From NCBI GenBank assembly GCA_022059125.1, contig JAEUWY010000005.1, positions 4,526,001-4,590,000 on the forward strand: a stretch of 64,000 nt of DNA, read 5' to 3'. Under the pieces are notes generated by a model that was not told where the DNA came from, did no database searches, and was given only the letters and a program-made list of their open reading frames with translations. The translations under genes and the position numbers were made by a program. Shown piece by piece: positions 1 through 9,826 of this stretch (position 1 is the first letter of the stretch; every line of letters starts with the position of its first letter). Source of the stretch: Corynespora cassiicola (Eukaryota; Ascomycota; Dothideomycetes; Pleosporales; Corynesporascaceae).

Positions 1-94
1 AATATCCGACCAAAAGTCTAGTACAAAGAAGGTAAAAAGCTATATATACAGTTTTGAAATAGTCCATATCCTCCAAGTTTATACGGATTCGCGC

Positions 95-1755
95 TTACTC
101 GTACTTCGCATGCGCAATCTTAAAGCCACCAGGCAGTAGATCCGTGAAAACCCTGCGAGGGTCATACTTGTTACGAATAGCCTGGAGCTTTTTGACGCTC
201 TCCGATCCGTAGCTCTCAAAGACTTTCTGTCCCTTGTTGGCATCGTTGAGATAAATGTATCTGATTGCGAGATCCTTCTCGTTCAGCTGCGATTCAATCC
301 TGTCATTGACAGTCTGCAGAAATTCGTCGATCTTTGCCTCATTCTCGGCGCCACTAAACGAAATGCTTTCCTCAACCCAGAACTGAGGGACGACCTCGAT
401 ATTCTCGGGGGTACCTTGGGAGCGCTCGGCGAAAGTGCGGGTCACGGCGTTAAAGGCAATACCGCAGAAGAATCCAGGGATGGTATTGGCTAGATTGGTC
501 TCCTTTAGTACCTGGAACCACGAGTCGTGGACAATGTCCATGGCTTCTCGGGTTGCCTTGATAGGAACAACGCGGAACCTCTGGATAAACCCGTGGCCGG
601 GACCACCCTCCTCGAAGGCGAAGCGCATAGCTTTGCTGTAAGCTGCGAGAGACACTGGCGCCATTTTTGAGGTCTCGTTGACTGCCTTGATAGTGCCGTC
701 GTAAAAGGTGGCGGCTGGCCCCGTAGTTGGTGCGACAGAGCCGTTATACAGCAGGGTGGACTCGTAGCTCGGTACAGTGAAGTTTGGTCCCCATCGGACA
801 ACCGGTGTGACGGCAAAGCCCGTATCGACATCTCCATTCAACGTAAAGTCAAGCAGAGCATCAAGATACAGGTCCTTGGTATCTTCTGCCTCTTCGTATG
901 TGGCTTCGGCACGGAGGACGACCTCGAGGGGGAAGGTCTGGAGATCGAAGCGGGTGATCATCGCATACGAGTTTCCTCCACCCTGAAGGGCCCAGTAGAG
1001 GTCGGAATACTCGCTATCAGCGGTGACTGTTGCGATAGTGCCGTCAGCAAGAACGGCCTGTGATTGTTAGCTGGTGTTTACATATTCGTATACTCGTCAT
1101 ACCTCGTAAGCTTTGATCTTCCCTTTGGAAGAAGCGAGTCCGTGTGCATAGCTAAAGTACGAAATGCCGCCACCAAGAAGCAGGCCTGGAACACCGACAG
1201 GCGGAAGACGGCCGCCAACAACAGTGAGATTTGTGCCATCCAGGTATTCAAAGACGTCACCCCATCGGGGGCCAGGTCCGATTGACATCGTTTGCTTGTC
1301 TTCTGAAAGTTTCAGGGTGTTAAGGTTCGTGCTCGATATTTGCACACCAGTAGAGTTGATGTTGGCGGCGTCCGGGATGGGCATGTGGCCGCCACCGCGC
1401 ATGGCAAAGAGGGTCGATGTGTTTGCAAGAGTCTTGACGGCAAAGGACAGGTCTTGGGCGTTTCGAGGTGCAAAGATGCAGGCAGGGCCCAGCCAGGCTG
1501 AGGCATCCCAAGAGACTGTGGATTCATGAGCGGGAAAGTCATGTTCAGACAGTGAAGAGCAATCTAACCTTCGCTTTCCTTCTCGTAACCCTCATCATCA
1601 GGAAGGTATGTCAGGTTGGAGAACTTTTGTTTGAGAAGAGTACAAGCGGTGGAGGGGTCAGCAAAATCGGAAAAACTTTTGACTTGGTTGGCACCGTGTC
1701 CCCTGGCGCCAGCGGACACCAGGGGCAGTAGGCCAAAGGCAAGGGCAAGATGCAT
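95..1755 (-). CDS. Secreted FAD-linked oxidoreductase (PCMH/BBE family)
   Basis: Three exons: 1755-1569, 1515-1103 and 1057-95, giving 520 aa. The protein starts with a hydrophobic signal peptide (MHLALAFGLLPLVSAGA), so it is probably secreted. The FAD-binding PCMH domain covers about residues 40-220 and contains AWLGPACIFAP, RGGGHMPIPD (the His is the usual covalent flavin site) and GLLLGGGISYF. The C-terminus has the berberine-bridge (BBE) signature NKYDPRRVF. These enzymes oxidise alcohols, sugars or secondary metabolites with O2 and bind flavin covalently; the substrate cannot be told from sequence. Joining the exons restores the family order without gaps (KESE-V-SWDASAW and KAYE-AVLADGT). 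The gene is divergent from the Zn2Cys6 factor at 2405 and close to a 2-oxoglutarate oxygenase, which suggests a small metabolite cluster. Confidence 0.9.
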
Positions 1756-1843
1756 TTCGAAACAGAATCAAGTCAGAGTAGAAAGGTGCGGTAAACAGAG
1801 ATCCAGTTGCTTGTTGATACAACAGAAGCTGCGTTTCACTGCC

Positions 1844-1851
1844 ATTATATA
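1844..1851 (-). promoter_or_regulatory. TATA-like box of the FAD oxidoreductase gene
   Basis: TATATAAT on the minus strand, about 90 nt upstream of the ATG at 1755. Position and orientation fit a TATA element. No transcript evidence exists here. Confidence 0.4.
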
Positions 1852-2284
1852 TCACAATGTGCATTCACCGTGGCCAAAAAAAGCCATTAAGAGGCTGAGT
1901 CCATGTAGCCGGTAGGCCGCATCTCATTTCGTCGATTAGATTGAACTAGATCCCCAACTAGGTGACCTGATTCGAAGACCAGACATGCGCATACAGAAGA
2001 TCTCGCAACGTGGACCAGAATGGAGGCTCCACGCCCCAATGCATGACGAAACTTGGCACCAAAATAGGGTCCTCCAAGACTGAGGCTGGATTGGGCACCC
2101 GGGCCGATTTATTTCAAGCCTTCTCAAGCTTCATTGGGAGGTATATATCCCTTGTGATCCACCACACATTGCTTTAGTCGAACTCGAGAGCGAAAGAGAG
2201 GCCGCTGGCTTCGGAAAATTTCCAGTGCAGCAGCCTTATCCGCAGCCTCCCAGCGAGTGGTTTCGCATCCCGCACTGGCCATCC

Positions 2285-2310
2285 ATCGGCGCTTGACTCG
2301 AAACGCCGAT
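2285..2310. promoter_or_regulatory. Candidate Zn2Cys6 binding site (CGG inverted repeat)
   Basis: ATCGGCG and its exact reverse complement CGCCGAT are separated by 12 nt, so a CGG triplet faces a CCG triplet 16 nt apart. Dimeric Zn2Cys6 factors bind inverted CGG triplets with factor-specific spacing. The site lies 95 nt upstream of the ATG of a Zn2Cys6 gene, as expected for autoregulation. It may fall in the 5' UTR. Binding is inferred only. Confidence 0.35.
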
Positions 2311-2404
2311 CCCCCCACATCGCACTCGCACTCGCATTCGAGCTCGCGTCTTTCCGCCCTTCTCCTCATCCTTCGTTAATCTCTCCCCGGTCGCTATCGG
2401 CAGA

Positions 2405-3603
2405 ATGCCGCGTTTAGGGTCCAAAAAGTCGCGGAATGGCTGTCAGCAATGTAAAGCTCGGCGGGTTAAGGTACGCGTACTCATGAGTCCCTCCAGTACA
2501 CTTCTCAACCCCACCAGTGCGATGAAAACCGGCCGTGTGGCAATTGTGCGCGGTACCGCGTAGAGTGCAGTCTTCTGAACACCGCCGGGCCATTCAGTTC
2601 CAACCAGACATCGCCACAGTCGCAGCCAAGATCGCATTCGCAGCCGTCTTTGGGGTACGCCAACAGCGACGTGTCGAATGCGCCCAACAATGGAACGCCT
2701 TCGTCTCAATCGCCAACGCCATCAAATCCGTCGCTCCCCATCGCCCATGCTAGCGAGTACAACTTCTCGCCAGTATCTTCGCAATGGTGTGGCGGAGACT
2801 GGATGCTGGACCTGGAGTTGATGCACCATTACACCGCCCATGCCTTCCTCACCATGCCGGGAGTCGAGCAGGCGAAGCAGACTTGGGGATATGCGGTGCC
2901 TCAGGAAGCTTTTAAACACAGTTTCCTCATGCACAGTATACTTGCTTTCTCGGCATACCACATTGCTCACATCAGCCCTTCCCGTGCAAGCCAGCTTCGT
3001 CTCTTGGCTTCAACGCATCAGACGGCTGCCATCAACGGCTTGAATCAGGTTCTTCCAGATGTCACTACGATCAACTGCCATGCTCTATTCGTCGGTGCTT
3101 CGCTAGTCACCATCAATGCGTTTGCCGATGCGGGAGAATACACACTCGAGTCCCTGATAGAAATCTTCCAGCTACTCCGCGGAATGAACTTCATCCTTTC
3201 AGCCACCGAGCCTTTATTAGAAAAGGGCCCATTCTCCGTCATTCTGAAACCTCTGCCGAATCCTCCAAAGCCTCCTCCACTACTTTCCTCGTTCCTCGTA
3301 GAGCTCTCAACGCCTAATTCTGCGCCTGATGGGACATCAATCAACGTTTCGGAAAGTTGTATCACAGCTACTGATTCCCTTCGAGAAGCCCTCAAGTATG
3401 GTATCGACTTGTCGCCCCATCCGGCACTGCGGGTCGTGATGTTATGGCCTATTAAATTAGACACGGCATTCATCGATGAGCTTAGATACCGACAGGACCC
3501 GAATGTATCGCACGTATTCCGCCACTACTGCCGCATCCTCGAGTTTGCGGGGACCGAATGGTGGTTTCTGGCTGGCTGGCGGAATATATCATACCACATT
3601 TGA
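2405..3603 (+). CDS. Zn(II)2Cys6 transcription factor
   Basis: Two exons, 2405-2470 and 2518-3603, giving 383 aa. Removing the 47-nt intron completes a binuclear zinc cluster with the exact spacing C-x2-C-x6-C-x5-C-x2-C-x6-C at C13, C16, C23, C29, C32 and C39. The intron cuts the cluster just before the third Cys, a common position in this family. A Ser/Pro/Asn-rich linker (about 40-100) follows, then a helical region of the UPC2-like fungal type ending near HVFRHYCRILEF. It acts in the nucleus on CGG-containing promoters, probably its own and that of the divergent oxidoreductase. The C-terminus stops soon after GWRNISYHI, slightly early for the family, so one more small exon is possible. Confidence 0.88.
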
Positions 3604-3924
3604 ATTGTACAGTAGCCATGATCTCAACTTGTTGTACTTATCACCACGATCGAGTTACAAAAGTAACATTCTTTTTGCGCAGGTGGCACTCTTTTAACCA
3701 GCCACTGTTTCACTCAAAAAGCCGAGGATTGAGTTTGATCTTGATATAGACAGGAGCCTCTATTGTGCCAAGGCCCTTTCAGGAGAATCCGATACATCCA
3801 AGCAAGACACTGTTAAATCCAGCTTTCGTCAGGTGTTGCTATCAAAAACACTCGTACATAGGCTCTACGATGGGAGGATGGATAAAATATATTAGTCTAT
3901 GTATACAGCGCCGGCGCTGGTCGT

Positions 3925-4782
3925 CTATTCAACAAAAGCAAACATCTTAATCTCGATACTCTGCCTCGCCTCCTCATTCACCCATCGGGGGTCCACAAAC
4001 GCGGAGTGGGGTAGCGTCATGCCCTCCTCTGCCTTGGAGTCAAACTGCTTAAAAATAACAGGCTCCTCTGGCGTCTGGCCCTCCAAGTACACCCACTCAT
4101 GCTGTGGGGAGTACTTCACTTTGCCCAGCTCGCTCCAAAAGTGTTCGTTCAAAATCATCTTACTCGGGATGATGTCTCCTGGCTGCACCGACTCCCAATT
4201 CAACATGGCGAGGGGGTCGCGCTTGATAGCCTTGAGGGGCCTCCAAACGTTGATCGCGAGTATCCGGTTGTTCTCGAGGGCGGCGCGCTCAGCTGGGTCG
4301 CGAATGACCATCTTGAGCTGGTTTAGGGCGCCAGCGGGTGTAAAGTCTGTGTGGACGCTATGCGCAGGCGCCTTATTGTCTGCGCGCTTGTTCGGGTCTT
4401 CGGCCAGGCTGCGGATGCGGTGTGTGAAAATGATGGTCTTGTGGGCGCCAGTGACGCGTTTGACCAGGTCCTCCGTCGCTGGCAACAGAATATCGCGGAT
4501 CTCGTCCTCGGAGTTTGCATCCTGCAGCCCAGCTACAGGGTCCTTGACGTATTGAAAGCCATTCTTGTGCAATGTGTATTGATCCTCTTTGCCTCGGGCG
4601 TCGTGGAAGGCGGTGGGTATCTCCTCAACCATATTCTGGTATTCTTCAAACGTCTTTTCTGTCCCCGGCTTCGTGAAGTCAAGGACGTCGATAGGGCCCG
4701 CTTTGCGATCATGGTAGTTCAGGCTGGCTTTGACAAGGCCGTCATGAATGGCGACGGGGGCAGTAACGGTAGCGGTAGCCAT
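3925..4782 (-). CDS. 2-oxoglutarate/Fe(II) oxygenase, AsaB/GA4-desaturase-like
   Basis: Single exon, 285 aa, ATG at 4782. The Fe(II) triad expected for the family is visible: H144-T-D146 in the context HSVHTDFTPAGA, and H259 in TLPHSAF, followed by R273-Q-S for 2-oxoglutarate. The spacing and the motifs INVWRPLK and AFVDPR match the fungal hydroxylase/desaturase family that includes AsaB and gibberellin GA4 desaturase. The reaction is probably hydroxylation or desaturation of a small metabolite in the cytosol. It converges on the transcription factor; the 321 bp between their 3' ends (3604-3924) hold nothing coding. A role in the same cluster as the FAD enzyme is an inference from proximity. 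Confidence 0.85.
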   Translation of the reverse strand: MATATVTAPVAIHDGLVKASLNYHDRKAGPIDVLDFTKPGTEKTFEEYQNMVEEIPTAFHDARGKEDQYTLHKNGFQYVKDPVAGLQDANSEDEIRDILLPATEDLVKRVTGAHKTIIFTHRIRSLAEDPNKRADNKAPAHSVHTDFTPAGALNQLKMVIRDPAERAALENNRILAINVWRPLKAIKRDPLAMLNWESVQPGDIIPSKMILNEHFWSELGKVKYSPQHEWVYLEGQTPEEPVIFKQFDSKAEEGMTLPHSAFVDPRWVNEEARQSIEIKMFAFVE

Positions 4783-5844
4783 TGTTGATTGGGATATTCA
4801 AGTTGAATGAAGCAATTTGGTTCGTCTGTTGTTGTTTAAAATCTGGATTAATGATCCGGGTACAATGAGGGAAAAGGAGGATGGGTTTTATATTGGTTAG
4901 TCGCTCTCGCTTTCGTTCCCACTTATTGCACAGATGCCCATGGCCTGGTGAGCATGACTTCCAATTCCCAATCTAAATCAGCAATGGTAAAAGATTAGTA
5001 TCTCTCACAACTTGGGACATCGGAGGCATGGCAGGCAGTGCAAGGCCGCTACAAGGCTGTTGCGTACTAGAGGCACAATCAAACTGCCGTGATTGGACGA
5101 CCGTATACTCGTATTCGCATTCGGTCCAATCCTGACGATCACCCTTGTGCTACTGCAAGGCAACACCCTTTTCCGCTATTGCATCCGATCCTCCGATCCT
5201 CCGCACGTTTTGGGAGAGATGGACGAGGCTTGGCTCATGCACTATAGGAGACAGAAAACGAATAAGGTGGTGTTCTTGTAAGCCTAGTCTCCGACTCTCC
5301 GACGCCTGGACACTTTGCTCTATCCAAGTAGGCAAGTGAATAATAATAGGATCTATAGTTGGGTCTTGTGCTTTGTTTATGTAAATTTTCATTTAAATAA
5401 AACAATGTTGAGGCTCAGAGAGTCCTTTTAACCACAATCTGCTACACACCGACCAACAGTTTATCGAAGTAACATAAGTCCACAGAGGATTGAATACTAA
5501 ACAACATCTAGTTTCTTCAGGCAGAGCAAGTTATAACAGATTCAGCATTTTTGTGAATAAATGCGTTTTTTCGTGTTACACATATTCTTGTGGGGTTGAT
5601 AGGGGTGAACGCAGTCATTCCATGGACAAACAAGCCACATTGAAGTAGAGCGACCTATCCACGAGTTTCTATAACGCACATGTTGTGAAATTTCCATCTT
5701 TTTCGAATTCATAGATCATGATTATGGTTACATGATACAGGTGTTACCCGGGCTCAAAGAGGGCCTTTTAATCCCTAGCGCTTATCATTCCGAACATTGC
5801 TTCTACGTGCTGGTCGACTTTGTAAGACTTCACGGGAAACTTGG
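4783..5844. other. Intergenic, nothing recognised
   Basis: About 1.06 kb with only short unsupported reading frames on both strands. The last 400 bp are AT-rich. It holds the promoter of the oxygenase gene at its left end. Confidence 0.5.
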
Positions 5845-6726
5845 ATGCCTCTGAAAGTTCTAATTGCAAAATCAATAATCCTGCACATGCTACGGAAAAT
5901 GACCCTTTTACGTACAAAAATGCCGAGAGCAGATTTTTCCAAGGATCCTCGACCAAATCGGAAAGATAGTAAGAGATCGAAACTCTACAAAAGAATAACC
6001 CTTCTCCCACTCGAACTTCGTGAAGAGATATATGCGCATATGGTTAGCCATTTCCCCCCCGTTATCGTTATTCGACCGAGACACGAAGGGGGTCTTCCAA
6101 GTCTTCTAACCCCAGCAACCATAAAACTCGACCTTTTCCCACCAGACTTTGCTCAAACTGCTCTTTACGGCGAAGCACTAGCAGTCTTCTTTCGCCAACA
6201 ACACTTTTCCTTAGGTCGATTCGGGGGCGTCGCTATGTTTGTCCATTTTCTCAAGTCCATCTATCAGGATGATGGTTTCAAAGATATTCGAAGCCTGAGT
6301 ATAGATTACGACGTCCCATGGTCTCCAAATCAATCACAATGGGCTTCAGGCTACGTTATGCAGAGGTGCGTACTATTAAAGAGTCTTACAATCGAACTCT
6401 CGAGTGTAGGAATGCTCGTGTGTAAAGATGCACGGCTGCAATTCCAGAGGGAACCTGCCGAAGTAGTCGCACAGAAAATGTGTGCACATACGATTCTACA
6501 ATTGGCTGAATTGAGCTTACGCGAGCTGACTCTTCTCTGTACGAGTGGAGATATTTGGTCGCCTGTTCTAGACATCCCTGAAGAGCAGATGTTTCAGCCA
6601 ATCATTGAGTGGTTCAAGGAGGAAATCAATGAAAGAAAGTTACGTGTTTCCCTTGAGATAAAGTATCTCACGTTTGATGAATCACGCCAGAGACTACCAA
6701 ACTATGTCGGATTTTCTGAAATATAA
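5845..6726 (+). CDS. F-box/2EXR-like protein, function unknown
   Basis: Single-exon frame of 293 aa from the first in-frame ATG at 5845; ATGs at 5887, 5899 and 5920 are also possible starts. Around residues 70-85 it has ITLLPLELREEIYAHMV, the short LPxELRxxIY helix typical of fungal F-box/2EXR proteins. The rest alternates short beta/helix segments such as LKSLTIEL and LRELTLLC without a catalytic motif. Proteins of this type usually act as adaptors or have no known role. It converges on a relative at 6805-7674, and a third, broken relative lies at 35257. AT-rich codon use sets it apart from the housekeeping genes at the right of the window. Confidence 0.6.
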   Translation: MPLKVLIAKSIILHMLRKMTLLRTKMPRADFSKDPRPNRKDSKRSKLYKRITLLPLELREEIYAHMVSHFPPVIVIRPRHEGGLPSLLTPATIKLDLFPPDFAQTALYGEALAVFFRQQHFSLGRFGGVAMFVHFLKSIYQDDGFKDIRSLSIDYDVPWSPNQSQWASGYVMQRCVLLKSLTIELSSVGMLVCKDARLQFQREPAEVVAQKMCAHTILQLAELSLRELTLLCTSGDIWSPVLDIPEEQMFQPIIEWFKEEINERKLRVSLEIKYLTFDESRQRLPNYVGFSEI

Positions 6727-6804
6727 ATGAAATCTTTACGAATAGAATTTCGATCTTCCAAGCGTGGGTGTGGTGACTTTTGCCCAGCCCCTATTATTCT
6801 CAGT

Positions 6805-7674
6805 TTAGCCCCAATGCAGCCCCTGCGTATTTACCTCTTGGATCACAATAGTGACATCCCTACCTCTCTCTGAAAACCCGTCCCTTAACCACTGCGCTAG
6901 CCTTTCCATCAATGAAGTGCAATCTACCAGCTCACTTGCCATGCTATTTAGCGCAAACAAGTGAATTCGCGGATACACCATTATGGTAATCTTATTAAGA
7001 GACTTGCTTTCAAACATTGCCTCCAAGTCGTGCATAGTTATGAGATCCTGAAGGCTAAAAAGATGAACTGATTCCAGCCCATCTGTTGTCTCAACAAAAT
7101 GGGGCTGCATCATTTTGAACATCATTCCCTTTGTTTTGATGAGTGAACTGATGGTGAATTTAATGCAAAGCTCCGAGAGCCCTGGGCATTTGAGGGTAAA
7201 GGAAAGAAAGACATTGGGGGTATTTAGCCAAGTTTGTGGGCCGATCTCTAGGCGTCTCTGTTGGTAAAATAGTGGGTAACACAGCCTTCTCACCGATTCG
7301 AAGCCTTGATTTCCGGGAAAGGCTCTGAGAAATCTTTGGAGACTGCGCTGAGAGTGTTGCCACATGATTTGAAATTCGGTGTTGCGGACAAAGTATAGTC
7401 CTGAATCAATCCATGTCGCTTGATTTACCTTCAACAAGCTGGGCACTACGAAAGAGGGCTCTGTCACATGGACTCTGTATCCATGAGTGCACGTGTGCCA
7501 CCAAGTTGGGTAGTTGTTCTTGAGAGGATAAAGAACCTTCTCGTAGATCATTTCACGGAGTTCGAGGGGGAGTGCGGGAAATAGTGTGTCGCGCCGGTTA
7601 ACTGTATAGGGAGATATTTCATCAATGTATCCGTCTAGTCCGTGCAAGAGACCGAGGAAGGTTGTGTATGTCAT
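6805..7674 (-). CDS. F-box/2EXR-like protein, function unknown
   Basis: Single exon, 289 aa from the ATG at 7674 (MTYTTFLGLL); upstream codons in frame lack an ATG. It contains FPALPLELREMIYEKVL, the same motif as its convergent neighbour. The C-terminal half (CPGLSELCIKFTISSL, then LNKITIMVYPR and LAQWLRDGF) resembles the C-terminal half of the protein at 35257-36028, so the three genes form a dispersed family in this window. The 78-bp gap to its neighbour contains only the two 3' ends. No enzymatic residues are evident. Confidence 0.62.
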   Translation of the reverse strand: MTYTTFLGLLHGLDGYIDEISPYTVNRRDTLFPALPLELREMIYEKVLYPLKNNYPTWWHTCTHGYRVHVTEPSFVVPSLLKVNQATWIDSGLYFVRNTEFQIMWQHSQRSLQRFLRAFPGNQGFESVRRLCYPLFYQQRRLEIGPQTWLNTPNVFLSFTLKCPGLSELCIKFTISSLIKTKGMMFKMMQPHFVETTDGLESVHLFSLQDLITMHDLEAMFESKSLNKITIMVYPRIHLFALNSMASELVDCTSLMERLAQWLRDGFSERGRDVTIVIQEVNTQGLHWG

Positions 7675-7927
7675 CTTGGATATGCGTTTGTGTGGTAAAC
7701 ATGACTTGAGTCTTTGAGCGCTTCTATAGTTTCTGCAGTAAACTCTATCCAACTGAATAGCAAAATTGAAGTTGCCAAAATTTACTGGTAAGAGTGAAGA
7801 TGACTAAGGTGATAACCCATGATGCATTGTTCACGTCTGCTCTAAAGTTAGTGTGACAGATTTAACAATTCATGGACCGCTAAATCTCAACATGATTAAT
7901 GATTTACAATAAATTATATATTTGAGT

Positions 7928-8373
7928 TCACCGAAGCGAAAAATCGAGGCATTTATAAAGAAAACCTTTTAACCTCTAGCGAAGCAGTCAATGAAATTTA
8001 CACCAACGCACAACCGGAACTTCTTTCTCACAATAACTGCCTCCTCGATTCCGAGGCAATTATTTATGGTCGACCTACTCCGGAATCTGCATTTGTTCAT
8101 ATGGCCCACCAAATTCTACTCCAAGTTATTGTCAGAGCGTCGTCATGTGACAAGCCTATTGTCGCGAAAAAACCTCTCATCACTTTCCCCTCTAAACTGA
8201 ATCTCTAAAGCGATACTCACTCCACTTTTCATAAAAACGAAGTGTTTAAAGAGTTAGTTAACGAAGGGGTGTACGCTACCGTTGTTAGAAGTGCGGGCAT
8301 TCCACAGAATATTCATATTATCAGCACTGGTTCAGACCGATATCTAAATGGTCCGGTCTATCCCGGCGTTTGA
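7928..8373 (+). pseudogene. Decayed reading frame, possibly Copia-type Pol remnant
   Basis: One frame is open from about 7928 to 8215, has a TAA (LITFPSKLNL-stop), then stays open again to a TGA at 8371-8373. The second half reads FKELVNEGVYATVV followed by GIPQNIHII, which resembles the start of fungal Copia reverse transcriptase (xxLLEKGVFxxV...IPxxxRIF). The downstream SRFVDE-type block does not follow, so any element is truncated. No ATG, LTR or target duplication was seen. The coding-like character is visible; the retroelement assignment is a weak inference from remembered family sequence. Confidence 0.3.
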
Positions 8374-8385
8374 TCCTTCACTGAC

Positions 8386-8580
8386 ATGATGGCTCCTGGT
8401 TACAAAAGTTCATTGTACCAAACAGACCGTGTCAACCTTACAAAGCGTTCTCAAGAACATGCTGTAAAGAAGGAAATTATTGATGCGATTAAGACACTTT
8501 GGAGAGCCAATCCGGGACGGGCCCAGGAGGAAGAGGCCGATATTGCAGCGTATGCTTCTCGCAGGCGTTACTATTTATAG
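8386..8580 (+). CDS. Small hypothetical reading frame
   Basis: 64 codons from an ATG-ATG start just after the decayed frame at 7928-8373. It is rich in charged residues (KKEIIDAIKTLW, then AQEEEADIAAYASRRR). No family is recognised, and it may be part of the same degenerate element rather than a gene. Confidence 0.2.
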   Translation: MMAPGYKSSLYQTDRVNLTKRSQEHAVKKEIIDAIKTLWRANPGRAQEEEADIAAYASRRRYYL

Positions 8581-9394
8581 AACAGCCCTTAAGGCATTGG
8601 AAAAGAGCTATACACAGACCTGTATGTACTGCAAGGCCATCGGGATCCTTTTAGGACGATGCAGCACGAAGGGGCCAGGACAGCTCGATAATGTGGAAGT
8701 TGAACGAAGATATTTCGTTATTGGAGTTGATAGCGGGGATGAAAACATTGTATTATAGCTCTGAAAATTATATATAGCTGGCAGCAATAGGCCTAGCATC
8801 ATATCACATGACTGCTATGATTGTACAAGAAGTATGTTTGAGGATGCAAAGAGGCAGTACATGATGAACCAAAATTAGAGGCGAACCCGATTAGTCATCT
8901 AGAAGAATGGCTTCACCAAACTTCAAGTACAGCTCTGTTTTTTTACGCAGACAAGTTAACATCTCTCGGTGGACTATTCACAGATGCAGCCCAGGGGCAG
9001 CCAAGGTGTCGCAGTAGCAGGCAAGACCCATCAGCAAGAAGCTATGGAAGCAGCGATAAACGTGGAACTGGCACTCTAATCATTGCTCTTTTTCTTATCA
9101 GCTGATGGCTTTCTTCACCGGCGGTACGAAGGACGCTTGAACACGCCATGGTCACAGACAAAGACCGGCGAGGATGTTGCATGGGTGGTTGGCCAATCAC
9201 GGCTCGGCTAATAAGCCGGATGCGGCCTGACGTCAATGGTCAGAACCTCGCAACCAGGGTAAGCTACACCACATAAGGGCCAGAGCTGCCGCTACTCCAA
9301 AATACCCCTCAACACTGCTCTTCTGCTGCTAGAAGCCTATTAGACGCATCGTGCCCGCCCAAATACCGAAGATTCGCCCTCAAATCGACCCAAA
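8581..9394. other. Intergenic, nothing recognised
   Basis: About 0.8 kb without a convincing frame. The right part is the promoter and 5' UTR of the CP/His-module gene at 9395. Confidence 0.5.
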
Positions 9395-9826
9395 ATGGCC
9401 ACTGCTTCCGCCTGCCCCATCGTCGGAACCACAAACGACGTCCTCCCCCCAAACCACCCCGAGGTGGACCTCGACAAGGACGGACAGACGTGTCCCGTAG
9501 TCGGAGCGAAGACTGACCACCACCATAACCTGCACAAACACCCAAACATTGCCATCGAGCAGGGATCGCCCATCGCGACCGAATGCCCGGCTCTGAAGAC
9601 TGCGGTCCAGCAGCCCAAAGCCCAGGCCATGGACGATGCCATCTGCCCTATTGTGGGGACGGCCACTACTATTCTGCCGCCCGATCATCCAGCCATGAAA
9701 GAGGGGGAGACGTGTCCGGTTACGAAAGCTACCGTGGGGCACCACAAGGACAAGGTGCACAGCCACCCAAGCGTCCAAGCCGCCGAGAAGGGAGCCGTGT
9801 GCCCCGTCGCCGGAGTCAAGGTGTAG
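9395..9826 (+). CDS. Small protein with two CP/His-rich modules
   Basis: Intronless, 143 aa. It consists of two tandem copies of one module: CPIVGT, then LPPxHP, then TCPV, then a His pair (DHHHNLHKHP at about 41-50 in copy one; GHHKDKVHSHP at about 112-122 in copy two), then another CP pair. Copy one covers about residues 7-66 and copy two 84-140. There is no signal peptide or membrane segment, so it is probably cytosolic or nuclear. Repeated Cys-Pro with nearby His is the signature of heme-regulatory motifs (as in Hap1), and the His clusters could bind heme or a transition metal. No named family is recognised. A heme or metal role is an inference. It lies 2.5 kb from catalase and HHE gene remains. 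Confidence 0.75.
   Translation: MATASACPIVGTTNDVLPPNHPEVDLDKDGQTCPVVGAKTDHHHNLHKHPNIAIEQGSPIATECPALKTAVQQPKAQAMDDAICPIVGTATTILPPDHPAMKEGETCPVTKATVGHHKDKVHSHPSVQAAEKGAVCPVAGVKV

Larger units (their letters stand above)
1756..2404. other. Shared divergent promoter region
   Basis: The 649 bp between the oxidoreductase (minus) and the Zn2Cys6 gene (plus) hold no convincing gene. Visible features are the TATA-like box at 1844-1851, repeated CACTCG/CATTCG words at about 2323-2345, and the CGG/CCG inverted repeat at 2285-2310. Confidence 0.6.
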
